This document shows positions 24,650 to 32,586 of a stretch of DNA of 64,000 bases, one piece after another. The notes under the pieces were generated by a model. It was not told the origin of the DNA. It made no database searches and saw only the letters and a program-made list of their open reading frames with translations. Numbering within the stretch: the first letter of the stretch is position 1; each line of letters opens with the position of its first letter. This stretch comes from Thiorhodococcus minor (lineage in GTDB: Bacteria; Pseudomonadota; Gammaproteobacteria; Chromatiales; Chromatiaceae), in contig NZ_JAAIJQ010000001.1 of NCBI RefSeq assembly GCF_010820565.1, positions 62,001-126,000 of the forward strand. The letters are read 5' to 3'. Both the position numbers and the translations under genes were made by a program.

Positions 24650-25591
24650 ATGAGCAAGACCACCCAACAACCCCAAACGACCGTGCCCGCGTGCCGACTG
24701 GCCATCAGCCAACAGGCACTCGCCGACATCGGCCTCGATCCCGCCACTTGGCAGGTGCTGGTCGAATCCATCTTTCCCGCCGCCAAGACGGTCGAGGGCG
24801 TGCAGTTGGCGGTGCGCTACTGCCAGGCGCGCGGGCTGGACGTCATGAAGCGCCCGGTTCATGTGGTTCCCATGTGGAACCGCACCCTCGGGCGCGAGGT
24901 CGAGACCGTCTGGCCCGGCATCGCCGAGGTGCAGACCACGGCCGCGCGCACCGGCCAATGGGCCGGGATGGATCCCGCGCGCTTCGGCCCCGAGGTCGCG
25001 CGGGCCTTCGCCGGACGCGCCAAGACCGACGAGGGCTGGCAGGAGCTTGAAATCCAGGTGACCTTTCCCGCCTGGTGCGAGGTCACCGTCTACCGACTGG
25101 TCAATGGCACCCGCTGTCCCTTCACCGAGACCGTGTTCTGGGAAGAAAGCTATGCCCGCCTGGGCGGCGGCGAGGTGCCCACCGCCATGTGGGTCAAGCG
25201 CCCGCGCGGGCAGCTTCTCAAATGCGCCAAGGCGGCCAGCCTGCGCGCGGCCTTTCCGGAAGAGACCGGTTATACCGCCGAGGAGATGGCCGGCAAGCCG
25301 ATCGAGGGCGATCTGGTCGTTCTGGCGGAGACCCTGACACCCACGGGAACGACCCCGCGCCCGAACGCGGGCGCGCCGGATCGCGAGCCTAAACCCACGG
25401 CGATCCCGACACTCGATGAGGCGACCCTGACCCAGATCGAGGGGCTGGTGAATCGTGCGACCAAGCGCCATGCCTGGGCCTCGGCCCAGGACTACTTCCA
25501 GCAACGCTTCCAGGGCGAGGTCCTCCGCTATGCGCTAGCCGAGCTGGCCCGTGCCGAGCAGGAAAACCGCCAGGCGGCCCAGGCCGCCTGA
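24650..25591 (+). CDS. bet: Bet/RecT-family single-strand annealing recombinase
   Basis: This 313-residue protein (ATG 24650 after GGAGG) has an N-terminal Red-beta-like core: FPAAKTVEGVQLAVRYCQAR, LDVMKRPVHVVPMWN, the WPGIAEVQTTAARTG region and CAKAASLRAAFPEE. It anneals complementary single strands with the help of the 5'-3' exonuclease encoded next. The Bet-Exo pair with ssb is characteristic of SXT/R391 and IncA/C elements. The C-terminal tail after residue 220 is variable and Pro-rich. Confidence 0.9.
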   Translation: MSKTTQQPQTTVPACRLAISQQALADIGLDPATWQVLVESIFPAAKTVEGVQLAVRYCQARGLDVMKRPVHVVPMWNRTLGREVETVWPGIAEVQTTAARTGQWAGMDPARFGPEVARAFAGRAKTDEGWQELEIQVTFPAWCEVTVYRLVNGTRCPFTETVFWEESYARLGGGEVPTAMWVKRPRGQLLKCAKAASLRAAFPEETGYTAEEMAGKPIEGDLVVLAETLTPTGTTPRPNAGAPDREPKPTAIPTLDEATLTQIEGLVNRATKRHAWASAQDYFQQRFQGEVLRYALAELARAEQENRQAAQAA

Positions 25592-25621
25592 TTCAAGCCA
25601 TCGACCGGAGCGCCGGTCTCA

Positions 25622-25670
25622 CCCCCAGGGGACAGCCGTCCCTTGGGGTGGGTGTCCCTGTTGTTTGGAG
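25622..25670 (+). promoter_or_regulatory. radC-motif-like RNA leader upstream of the exonuclease gene (copy 3)
   Basis: The stem GGGAC-AGCC-GTCCC is followed by TTGGGGTGGGTGTCCC and TTGGAG. The element sits entirely between the bet stop and the ATG at 25679. Confidence 0.6.
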
Positions 25671-25678
25671 ACACCCCC

Positions 25679-26791
25679 ATGAAGATCATCAACCTCTCAC
25701 AACGCAGCCCTGAATGGCTCACCTGGCGCGCCCAGGGTGTGACTGCCTCCGAGGCGGCCGTCATCCTGGGGCGCTCGCCCTACCAAACCCCTTGGCGCCT
25801 GTGGGCCGAGAAGACCGGGCTCTGCCAGCCCGCCGACCTGTCCAACAATCCCTTCGTCCAGCGCGGCATCCAATGCGAGGACAACGCCCGCCGTGGGTTC
25901 GAGGAACGGCATCAAACCTGGCTGCTGCCGGTCTGCGCCGAGTCCGAGACCCATCCGATCCTGCGCTGTTCCTTCGACGGACTCACCGAGACCGGCGAGC
26001 CGGTCGAACTCAAGGTACCGGGCCAGAAGACCTGGGACGACGTCGCCCGGCACGGTCAGGCGAGCCTGGCCTATCGACTCTACTGGGTGCAGGTCCAGTT
26101 CCAGTGCTGTGTGGCCGAGGCCGAGCGCGGCTGGCTGGTGTTCGATCCAGTCAAGTCCAAGGTCAACCCGCTCGAGTTCGAGATCCTCCGTGAGGCGGAC
26201 TTCATCGAGCAGGAATTGGTGCCGGCCTGTCTGCGCTTCGCCGAGATGATGGCAAGCGGACAGGCGCCGATGCCCGATCCCGCGCGCGATCACTTCGTCC
26301 CGCAGGGAGAGCAACACATCGAATGGCAGCGCCACGCGCACGCCTATCGCACCGCCGAGGCCGAAGTCCGTCGGCTGGAGTCCGCCCTCAAGGCCGTCAA
26401 AGGCCAACTGAGCGAGGCCCAGTCGAGTCTGGTCGCGCTCATGGGCGAGTACCTTCTGGCGGACCAGGACGGGGTGCAGGTGCTGCGCTACCGCCAACGT
26501 GGGAGCGTCGACTATCCGGACCTTCTGGCCGAGATCGCTCCCGACCTGGATGCCCAGGTTCTGGAGGCGCATCGACGTCCGAGCACGACGCGGGTCAAGG
26601 TGACGCTCAAGGACGATCCTGCCGCAGTGGAGGAGGGCGCCGACGCGGAACAGACGGTCGCAGTTGGGGAAGGCAATCCTCCGTCGCGAGCCAAGCGCCG
26701 GCGGCGTAAGGAACCCGAGCCAGCGGTTGACGCGGTCGATGCGACCGAGGGCAGCAGCGACGAGGGCGACATCATCTTCGGCTATTTCTGA
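25679..26791 (+). CDS. YqaJ/lambda-Exo-type alkaline exonuclease
   Basis: This 370-residue protein begins MKIINLSQRSPEWLTWRAQGVTASEA, the YqaJ signature. The nuclease core has GIQCEDNARRGFE, the metal-binding CSFDGLTETGEPVELKVP (D and ExK), and QVQFQCCVAEAERGWL. A coiled-coil-like segment (about 215-260) and a low-complexity acidic/basic tail follow. It would resect double-stranded ends to feed Bet. It is longer than lambda Exo because of the C-terminal extension. Confidence 0.9.
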   Translation: MKIINLSQRSPEWLTWRAQGVTASEAAVILGRSPYQTPWRLWAEKTGLCQPADLSNNPFVQRGIQCEDNARRGFEERHQTWLLPVCAESETHPILRCSFDGLTETGEPVELKVPGQKTWDDVARHGQASLAYRLYWVQVQFQCCVAEAERGWLVFDPVKSKVNPLEFEILREADFIEQELVPACLRFAEMMASGQAPMPDPARDHFVPQGEQHIEWQRHAHAYRTAEAEVRRLESALKAVKGQLSEAQSSLVALMGEYLLADQDGVQVLRYRQRGSVDYPDLLAEIAPDLDAQVLEAHRRPSTTRVKVTLKDDPAAVEEGADAEQTVAVGEGNPPSRAKRRRRKEPEPAVDAVDATEGSSDEGDIIFGYF

Positions 26792-26991
26792 TGACCGACG
26801 TACCGAGTCGGGGATCCCCAGCGGGTCTCCGGCTCGTCGCTGTCCAGAAGGTCTGTCCCCTGACGTTCCACCGGGTCGTCACGGGAGAGACTTTCCGTGG
26901 TGACTCCTACAGAGCCACCACCCCATCGCCTGCGCGGGCGATCCACAAGAGCGCGCGCATCACCGCCCGGACCTCGGTCCGGCTCACCACC
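26792..26991. other. non-coding spacer before the CobS-like gene
   Basis: No gene is supported here. GC-rich complementary tracts near 26810-26850 may be a decayed leader copy, but the order of elements is incomplete. Confidence 0.35.
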
Positions 26992-27043
26992 ACCCCGAGG
27001 GGAGATCCATCCCTTTGGGAGGGCGTCTCTCCCTCATCCGGAG
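26992..27043 (+). promoter_or_regulatory. radC-motif-like RNA leader upstream of the CobS-like gene (copy 4)
   Basis: The stem GGGGAGATCCATCCCTTT is followed by GGGAGGGCGTCTCTCCC and CCGGAG, in the same arrangement as the other copies. Confidence 0.6.
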
Positions 27044-27050
27044 ACGACGC

Positions 27051-28004
27051 ATGACCACCCAGCTCTACAATGTTGCACAGGCCTTCGGCGTCAAGGCCCC
27101 CAAGGGGCTCAGCATCGAAGGCTTCGCGGATACCACCCATCCGCACATCCCCCCGGCGACGCCCTATGTGTTTCGCCAGGGACTCGCGGGGATCATCGCC
27201 TTCCTGCGCGATCCCGCGGGCGACGCCTTCCTGCTCACCGGTCCGACCGGCAGCGGCAAGACCTCGCTCGTCTGCCAGGTCGCCAACCGGCTCAACTGGC
27301 CGGTGCAATCCGTGACCTGTCACGGGCGCATGGAGCTGTCCGACCTCATCGGGCAGTTCGTGCTCTGCGAGGGCTCGACCCGCTTCGTTCATGGCCCCCT
27401 GGCCGTGGCGCTGCGCGAGGGCCACCTCCTGCTCCTGAACGAGATCGACCTCATGGACCCGGCTGAATTGGCCGGACTCAACGACGTGATCGAGGGTCAT
27501 CCCCTGGTCATCCCCCAGAACGGCGGTGAGGTCATCCGACCGCATCCCAAGTTCCGCGTTTTCGCCACCGGCAACTCGGCCGGGGCGGGCGACACCACGG
27601 GACTCTACCAAGGGGTGCTGCGCCAGAACCTCGCCTTCCTCGATCGCTTCCGGGTACTGCAAGTTGGCTACCTGGAGCCCGAGGTCGAGCTGGGCGTCCT
27701 GGAGCGGGCGGTGCCCAGTCTGCCGCAAGCGGTCGGCGAGAAGCTGATCGCCGTGGCCAACGAGGTCCGCCGCCTGTTTATGGGCGAGGCCGATGCCGGG
27801 GCGGAGCTGACGGTGACGCTCTCGACCCGCACCCTGGTGCGTTGGGCACGGTTGGCGTTGACCTTTCGGGGCGCGCCCCAGCCGATTCGGTTCGCGCTGG
27901 AGCAAGCGCTCACCGCCCGGGCCGATCCCGAGCAGCGCGAGGCGATCCACCGCATCGCGGCCGACGTGATGGGGGATCTGTGGAGCGGAGGCACCCCGGC
28001 ATGA
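27051..28004 (+). CDS. CobS/MoxR-like AAA+ ATPase
   Basis: This 317-residue protein has a Walker A (GPTGSGKTS, about 64-72), a Walker B-like LLLLNEIDLMD (about 127-137), a sensor I FRVFATGNS, and an Arg finger region QNLAFLDRFRV. It belongs to the MoxR/CobS branch. With the CobT-like VWA protein encoded downstream it makes the CobS/CobT pair found in SXT-type elements, whose role is uncertain (possibly a metal-chelatase-like remodelling pair). Its TGA overlaps the ATG of the WGR gene. Confidence 0.85.
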   Translation: MTTQLYNVAQAFGVKAPKGLSIEGFADTTHPHIPPATPYVFRQGLAGIIAFLRDPAGDAFLLTGPTGSGKTSLVCQVANRLNWPVQSVTCHGRMELSDLIGQFVLCEGSTRFVHGPLAVALREGHLLLLNEIDLMDPAELAGLNDVIEGHPLVIPQNGGEVIRPHPKFRVFATGNSAGAGDTTGLYQGVLRQNLAFLDRFRVLQVGYLEPEVELGVLERAVPSLPQAVGEKLIAVANEVRRLFMGEADAGAELTVTLSTRTLVRWARLALTFRGAPQPIRFALEQALTARADPEQREAIHRIAADVMGDLWSGGTPA

Positions 28005-28330
28005 GCGGGGCCTTCCGCATCTATCGCTACCACCATCCCGACGGTCGGGCCAAGGACTGGGCCTGGCGCGAGGATCCCGGTCGAACCCTGACCGTGCGGT
28101 GGGGACCGGCGGGGCGGCTCGCGCAGCGCAAGACCTATCCGGCGACCGCCCTCCAGAGGGTCGAGCAGACCCTGCGGGAGAAGCTGCGCAAGGGCTATGT
28201 CCTGCTCGACGATCAGGGACGGCGGCTCGAGTCAGTGCCGGCCTCAACTCCGGGGATTCCCGGAGTTGAAAAAGGGCCTTCGATCGATCTGTCGCGGATC
28301 GACACGGGCGTCGAGGACGTCTGGTTCTGA
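28001..28330 (+). CDS. small WGR-domain protein
   Basis: This 109-residue protein overlaps the upstream gene by four bases. Residues 5-70 form a WGR-like domain (IYRYHH ... KDWAWR ... LTVRWGPAGRLAQRKTYPA ... EQTLREKLRKGYV). WGR domains bind nucleic acid in PARP-type and bacterial proteins. It lacks its own leader element, consistent with co-translation with the AAA gene. Confidence 0.75.
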   Translation: MSGAFRIYRYHHPDGRAKDWAWREDPGRTLTVRWGPAGRLAQRKTYPATALQRVEQTLREKLRKGYVLLDDQGRRLESVPASTPGIPGVEKGPSIDLSRIDTGVEDVWF

Positions 28331-28380
28331 TCGGCCATCAGATACCCTCAACCCAAACCTCAACCACATCCACCAACCAA

Positions 28381-28433
28381 TGCCGCTGGGCGCCTGTCTT
28401 GCCCAGTGGGGCAGGCGTGTCCGTGGCGAGGAG
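28381..28433 (+). promoter_or_regulatory. radC-motif-like RNA leader upstream of the DUF3150 gene (copy 5)
   Basis: This is the most divergent copy: stem GGGC...GCCC, then GTGGGGCAGGCGTGTCC and GAGGAG before the ATG at 28441. Confidence 0.5.
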
Positions 28434-28440
28434 ACGTCAC

Positions 28441-29577
28441 ATGAGCCACGATCATACCGACACCAACCCCGTCATCACCCTCACCGAGGCCATGACACTC
28501 ATCTCGCTCTCGATCCCCATCTGGGGCGGGCGCAAGAAGCTGCGGCCCGAGGACCTGGGCCTTGCCGACGCGGACATCCCCTCCGAGGAGCTGGTCCACT
28601 GGGGCTCCAAGCGCATCTGCAATCCGGAGGCGCTACGGGTCTTCCAGACCCTCAAGGGCCAGGCCGAGCGGGCCTGCCTCAAGGTCGGCACCCGGTTCCT
28701 CGGCGGCTTCCTGGTCCCCAATGACCAGGTGCCGGGGCTCAGTACCGAGCTGGAGCGGCTTAAAGACGCCTTCGAGCAAGAGGTTCAGTCCTTTCTCGCC
28801 GGTTACGACCACGAGATCGCCGACTGGATCAACCGCCACCCGCACTGGGAGCGGCAGCTGCGCGAGGCGGTAGAGCCCGCGAGCCGGGTCGCCACCCGCT
28901 TCGCCTTTCGCTACCGCCCGCTGGTCATCCGCCCCGCGGACGACCATCCGGGCACCCTGGCCGAGGACGCCGCCGAGCTTGGCGGCTCCATCTTCCACGA
29001 GATCGCGCAGATCGCGCGGGATCTGGAGAAGAGCCTGGTCGGCCAGACGCAGATGAGCCAGCGGGCGCTGGGCACCTTTCGCCGGGTGCGCGACAAGCTC
29101 GCGGTGCTGTCGTTCGTCGATCCGCGTATCCCACCGGTGCTCGCGCCCCTGGAGGGGTATCTGCGCCGGGTGCCGCGCTCGGGACCCATCCGTGGGAACC
29201 TGTTCCGCGAGGGCTTCGGGCTCTGGCTGCTGCTGCGCGATGAAGATCGCCTGGCACGGCATGGGGCTGGAATCCTGGCGGGCGAGGTAGGAGACCTCGC
29301 GAGCGAGCAGGAGGACGCGGACTCGGCCGCGGCGAGCTCGGCGGAGGAGGGCACTCCAGAAGCCAACGTCCCTGACGGGAATGAGGCGGATCTGGGTGTC
29401 TTCGAGTCGGAGGCGCTGGAGCCTGAGCGAGAGATCGCTCCTGCGCCAGTGATGGGGCGGTCGGCATCCGAAGCGCTGCCCCTGGCGGCTGCACCTCCCG
29501 TCGCACGCACGACTGAGGCGCGCGTCGCGGCGCCCGCAGCAGCCTCCGAGCTGCTCGAGGACGACTGCTTCTTCTGA
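28441..29577 (+). CDS. DUF3150-domain protein
   Basis: This 378-residue protein has an N-terminal SIPIWGGRKKLRPEDLGL, then GSKRICNPEALRVFQTLKGQAERACLKVGTRFLGGF, the DUF3150 hallmark, and a helical middle region. The C-terminal 110 residues are acidic and Ala/Pro-rich with low complexity, ending DDCFF. The function is unknown. The gene regularly sits between the CobS-like and CobT-like genes in SXT/IncA/C elements. Confidence 0.8.
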   Translation: MSHDHTDTNPVITLTEAMTLISLSIPIWGGRKKLRPEDLGLADADIPSEELVHWGSKRICNPEALRVFQTLKGQAERACLKVGTRFLGGFLVPNDQVPGLSTELERLKDAFEQEVQSFLAGYDHEIADWINRHPHWERQLREAVEPASRVATRFAFRYRPLVIRPADDHPGTLAEDAAELGGSIFHEIAQIARDLEKSLVGQTQMSQRALGTFRRVRDKLAVLSFVDPRIPPVLAPLEGYLRRVPRSGPIRGNLFREGFGLWLLLRDEDRLARHGAGILAGEVGDLASEQEDADSAAASSAEEGTPEANVPDGNEADLGVFESEALEPEREIAPAPVMGRSASEALPLAAAPPVARTTEARVAAPAAASELLEDDCFF

Positions 29578-29631
29578 CCAACGGCCCCTCTGGGGTTCTC
29601 CACCACCGGCCGGTCTTTGCATCGGCCTTTA

Positions 29632-29684
29632 CCCCAACGGGGCACGCTCGCCCCCTTGGGGTGGGTGTGCCTCCCGCACAGGAG
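29632..29684 (+). promoter_or_regulatory. radC-motif-like RNA leader upstream of the CobT-like gene (copy 6)
   Basis: The stem GGGGC-ACGCTC-GCCCC is followed by TTGGGGTGGGTGTGCC and AGGAG. It strongly resembles copy 3 in the second half. Confidence 0.6.
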
Positions 29685-29691
29685 CTACACC

Positions 29692-31548
29692 ATGACACGC
29701 ACGACACTGAAGAATGCCATGCCGATCGTCGCCACCGCTCTGGGCCGCAAGTTCGGCGTGCAGGTCCAGGTCGGGGGCCAACAGGCCGCGACCGACGGAC
29801 AGACCATCTGGCTGCCGGACGTGTCGGCCGATTCCCGGCTGCGCCCGGTCGCCTGGGGCCTGCTGGCCCACGAAGCGAGCCATGTGCGCCATACCGACAT
29901 GGCGGTCTATCGGGCCGCCGCGCAGCAATCACCGCTTCGGCGCCATCTACTGAACCTGCTGGAGGACATTCGCGTCGAGCGCGCCATCCGCCGGGACTAT
30001 CCCGGCACCGAGGCGACTTTGGCGCGGGTGATCGACTGGATGCTTGCCGAAGGGCAGTTGAATCCGCCGGACCCGCAGGACCATCCGGCCCAGATCCTCA
30101 CGGCGGCACTCTTGCTGATCCTGCGCCATCGGGTGCTGGGGCAGCAGACGCTCACCCAGTCCGCGCAGGAGGGCGAGCAGGTGCTGCGGCAGACCTTTCC
30201 GTCCGCGTTGGTGCATCGGCTCTTCGGACTGATGGCCGAGGTGCGGGCATTGGGCTCCACCGCCGAGGCAGCAGATCTGGCCGAACGGATCCAGCAGCTG
30301 TTGGACGAGGCGGCGCGCCATCCGCAACCCGAGACGACAACGGCATCAAACGCCGCGGAGGAGGCGCCGAGCCGCGAGGATGAGCAATGCGTCGGCACGG
30401 CAGGGGACGAGGCTGACCGCGTCTCTGAAGACGACCAGCCGGAGGACACCGACGGACCGGACGCGTCCAACGAGGGGGCCGACCAGCCGCCTTCCGAGGG
30501 CGGTGATGGCAACCCTGAGCGTGAATCCACGCCTGAGGCGGCGGGAGCGCAAGCCGATGCGACCGAGACCAAAGCCGCTGCCCCGTCCGGGTGCTCTGAA
30601 TCGGATGGCCAAGCGGCCGATGCGCGGTCGGGTGGTCAGGCTCCGGGCGACCCAGCCTCGGGCGATCTGCTCCAACGCGTCCTCGCCGCCGGCGAGGGCG
30701 ATCTGGCCGGTGATCTGTTCGACCGTGCCCGTCAGGCGCTGCTCATTCAGTCGGGAGAGACGGGCTTCAGTCCGTCCAAGCTTCCGGTTGGTGAAGATGC
30801 ATCCTGCAACCCAAGGCTAGGCGAGGTGCTGCACCGTCAGGTGGAGGCCACTTCGCGGGCGCTGATCGCCCGGCTCCAGGGCTTGGTGCAGTCGAGCCGG
30901 ATGGACCGCCCGCAGGCGGTCTGTCGCGGTCGGACGTTGGTCCCAGCACGGCTGCATAGAGCTGGGGTCGGGGATGCCCGGCTGTTCGCCCGGCGACGTG
31001 AGCGGGTCGCGCCCAATACGGCCTTCCATCTGCTAGTGGACCTGTCGGGCTCGATGAACAGTCCCACCGCCTCCGGGCGGCGGGCCTTTCAGGTCGCTCT
31101 GGAATCGGCCCTGGCAGTGGCCTTGGCGTTGGAGCGTATCCCCGGCGTCTCGGTGGCGGTCAGCGCCTTTCCGGGGCTCGGAGGCGACGACGAGCGGATC
31201 ACCCGGCTGGTCCAGCACGGACAGTCGGTCCGCCAGCGGGCCGGGGCCTTCCAGCAAGGCCCGCGCGGCGGTACCCCACTGGCGCAGGCGCTCTGGTACG
31301 CGGCGGCGGACCTGAGCCTGCGTCCGGAGACCCGGCGCATCGTCCTGGTGATGACCGACGGAGCGCCCAACGACTGGGCGGCCGCGGTCGAGATCCTCGG
31401 CCTCTGTGAGACCGCTGGCCTCGAGCCGGTCGGGATCGGCATCGGCTGTGATGTCTCGGCGCTGTTCCGCGTCGGGACCCGTGTGCAGGATGCCAGTGAT
31501 CTGAAACAGGCCCTGTTCGGCCTGGCCGAACGATTGCTGGTTGCCTGA
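29692..31548 (+). CDS. CobT-like protein: metallopeptidase-like domain plus VWA domain
   Basis: This 618-residue protein (ATG 29692 after AGGAG) has an N-terminal zinc-peptidase-like motif His60-Glu-Ala-Ser-His64 with a downstream EDIRVERA. The long middle (about 220-330) is acidic, Glu/Asp/Ala-rich and disordered. A C-terminal VWA domain follows, with MIDAS motif VDLSGSM near residue 450, GGTPLAQAL and VMTDGAPND. It is paired with the CobS-like ATPase. Homologues occur in SXT-type conserved cores, but their function is not established. Confidence 0.85.
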   Translation: MTRTTLKNAMPIVATALGRKFGVQVQVGGQQAATDGQTIWLPDVSADSRLRPVAWGLLAHEASHVRHTDMAVYRAAAQQSPLRRHLLNLLEDIRVERAIRRDYPGTEATLARVIDWMLAEGQLNPPDPQDHPAQILTAALLLILRHRVLGQQTLTQSAQEGEQVLRQTFPSALVHRLFGLMAEVRALGSTAEAADLAERIQQLLDEAARHPQPETTTASNAAEEAPSREDEQCVGTAGDEADRVSEDDQPEDTDGPDASNEGADQPPSEGGDGNPERESTPEAAGAQADATETKAAAPSGCSESDGQAADARSGGQAPGDPASGDLLQRVLAAGEGDLAGDLFDRARQALLIQSGETGFSPSKLPVGEDASCNPRLGEVLHRQVEATSRALIARLQGLVQSSRMDRPQAVCRGRTLVPARLHRAGVGDARLFARRRERVAPNTAFHLLVDLSGSMNSPTASGRRAFQVALESALAVALALERIPGVSVAVSAFPGLGGDDERITRLVQHGQSVRQRAGAFQQGPRGGTPLAQALWYAAADLSLRPETRRIVLVMTDGAPNDWAAAVEILGLCETAGLEPVGIGIGCDVSALFRVGTRVQDASDLKQALFGLAERLLVA

Positions 31549-31606
31549 ACGCGCCGCGCCTGCGGCTCGACCATCCAACCACCCACCCCGGCATCCGCCG
31601 GGTTCA

Positions 31607-31650
31607 CCCCATGGGGACGTCTCCCCATGGGGGCGTCTTCCCTCGGGCGC
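31607..31650 (+). promoter_or_regulatory. orphan radC-motif-like leader (copy 7)
   Basis: GGGGA-CGTC-TCCCC is followed by ATGGGGGCGTCTTCCC. No ATG with a ribosome-binding site follows before the next copy 130 bases downstream, so it is either a remnant left after loss of a gene or a tandem element for radC. Confidence 0.5.
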
Positions 31651-31776
31651 CCAGTGACCGGCGGCCGAGCGGACTGGCTTTCGCCGGTGATCCAGAGCGG
31701 GTCGCCGTCCATCGCCAGCGGAGGCGATTCATCAAGTGTCCGCGCACCACCGGCCGGTCATCCGGCCTGCCATCAT

Positions 31777-31834
31777 CCCCCGGGGAGCGTCTCGACTCCC
31801 CTGGGAGCCGTGTGTCTTCCCCGTCCACCCGGAG
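31777..31834 (+). promoter_or_regulatory. radC-motif-like RNA leader upstream of radC (copy 8)
   Basis: The stem GGGGAG-CGTCTCGA-CTCCCC is followed by TGGGAGCCGTGTGTCTTCCCC and CCGGAG six bases before the radC ATG. This is the context that gave the motif its name. Confidence 0.65.
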
Positions 31835-31840
31835 AAGACC

Positions 31841-32356
31841 ATGTCCACCTCGGCGACCACCCGCATCCTGCACCTCGTCACCCACGGCACGATCCCGATC
31901 GACCGGGCACGGGCGGACGAGGACGTGCTCATCCGCCAGGCGATGGCCATCCTGGAGCGGCGGATGCGCCGCACCCTGGACCCCGATGTCCTGACATCAC
32001 CCGAGTTGGCGCAGCGCTATCTCCAGCTGCGCCTCGGAACCCGCGAGCACGAGGTCTTCGGCGTGATCTGGCTCGACCACCGACACCGTGTCCTCGCGAT
32101 CGAGGAGCTGTTCCGTGGCACCCTCGACGGGGCGAGTGTCCATCCGCGTGAAGTCGTCAAGCAGGCCATGAGGACCAATGCCGGTGCCTGTCTACTGTTC
32201 CATAATCATCCCAGTGGGATCAGCGAACCCAGCCCGAGCGATCTGACCATCACGCGACGGCTGAAGGAGGCCCTGGGTCTGGTGGAGGTTCGGGTGCTCG
32301 ACCACCTCGTGATCGGTGAGACCTGCACCTCCCTGGCAGAACAGGGGGTGCTGTAA
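31841..32356 (+). CDS. radC: RadC-like JAB/MPN-domain protein
   Basis: This 171-residue protein has the JAMM metal motif FHNHPSGISEPSPSD (HxH...S..D) and the preceding EVFGVIWLDHRHRVL and HPREVVKQAM of RadC. The DNA-binding N-terminal part of full-length RadC is absent, as usual in mobile-element versions. The biological role is unsettled despite the name. It ends the SXT-like core; a strong hairpin follows. Confidence 0.9.
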   Translation: MSTSATTRILHLVTHGTIPIDRARADEDVLIRQAMAILERRMRRTLDPDVLTSPELAQRYLQLRLGTREHEVFGVIWLDHRHRVLAIEELFRGTLDGASVHPREVVKQAMRTNAGACLLFHNHPSGISEPSPSDLTITRRLKEALGLVEVRVLDHLVIGETCTSLAEQGVL

Positions 32357-32419
32357 CCGGGAGCGTGGTTGCTCCTGTCGTGCGGCGGAGCATGCTCCGT
32401 CTGAATACGCACTGATCTG

Positions 32420-32448
32420 CGCCGCCACCCCATGCGGGGCTGGCGGCG
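32420..32448. terminator. strong GC stem-loop after radC
   Basis: GCGCCGCCA pairs with TGGCGGCG, with an inner CCCC/GGGG stem, followed by TTGTCTTCT. It marks the end of the radC transcription unit and separates it from the defence island. Confidence 0.6.
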
Positions 32449-32586
32449 TTGTCTTCTGGGCTAGGCGCGAGGCGACGGATGGGGCTGGTCTTCCTTCCGC
32501 CACGGCATCCTCTGTGCCATGCGTTACCATGAGTACGGTGTGCCTACGCCTGAGGCGTCAATCCATGGAGACGGCTGGAGGCCCGT

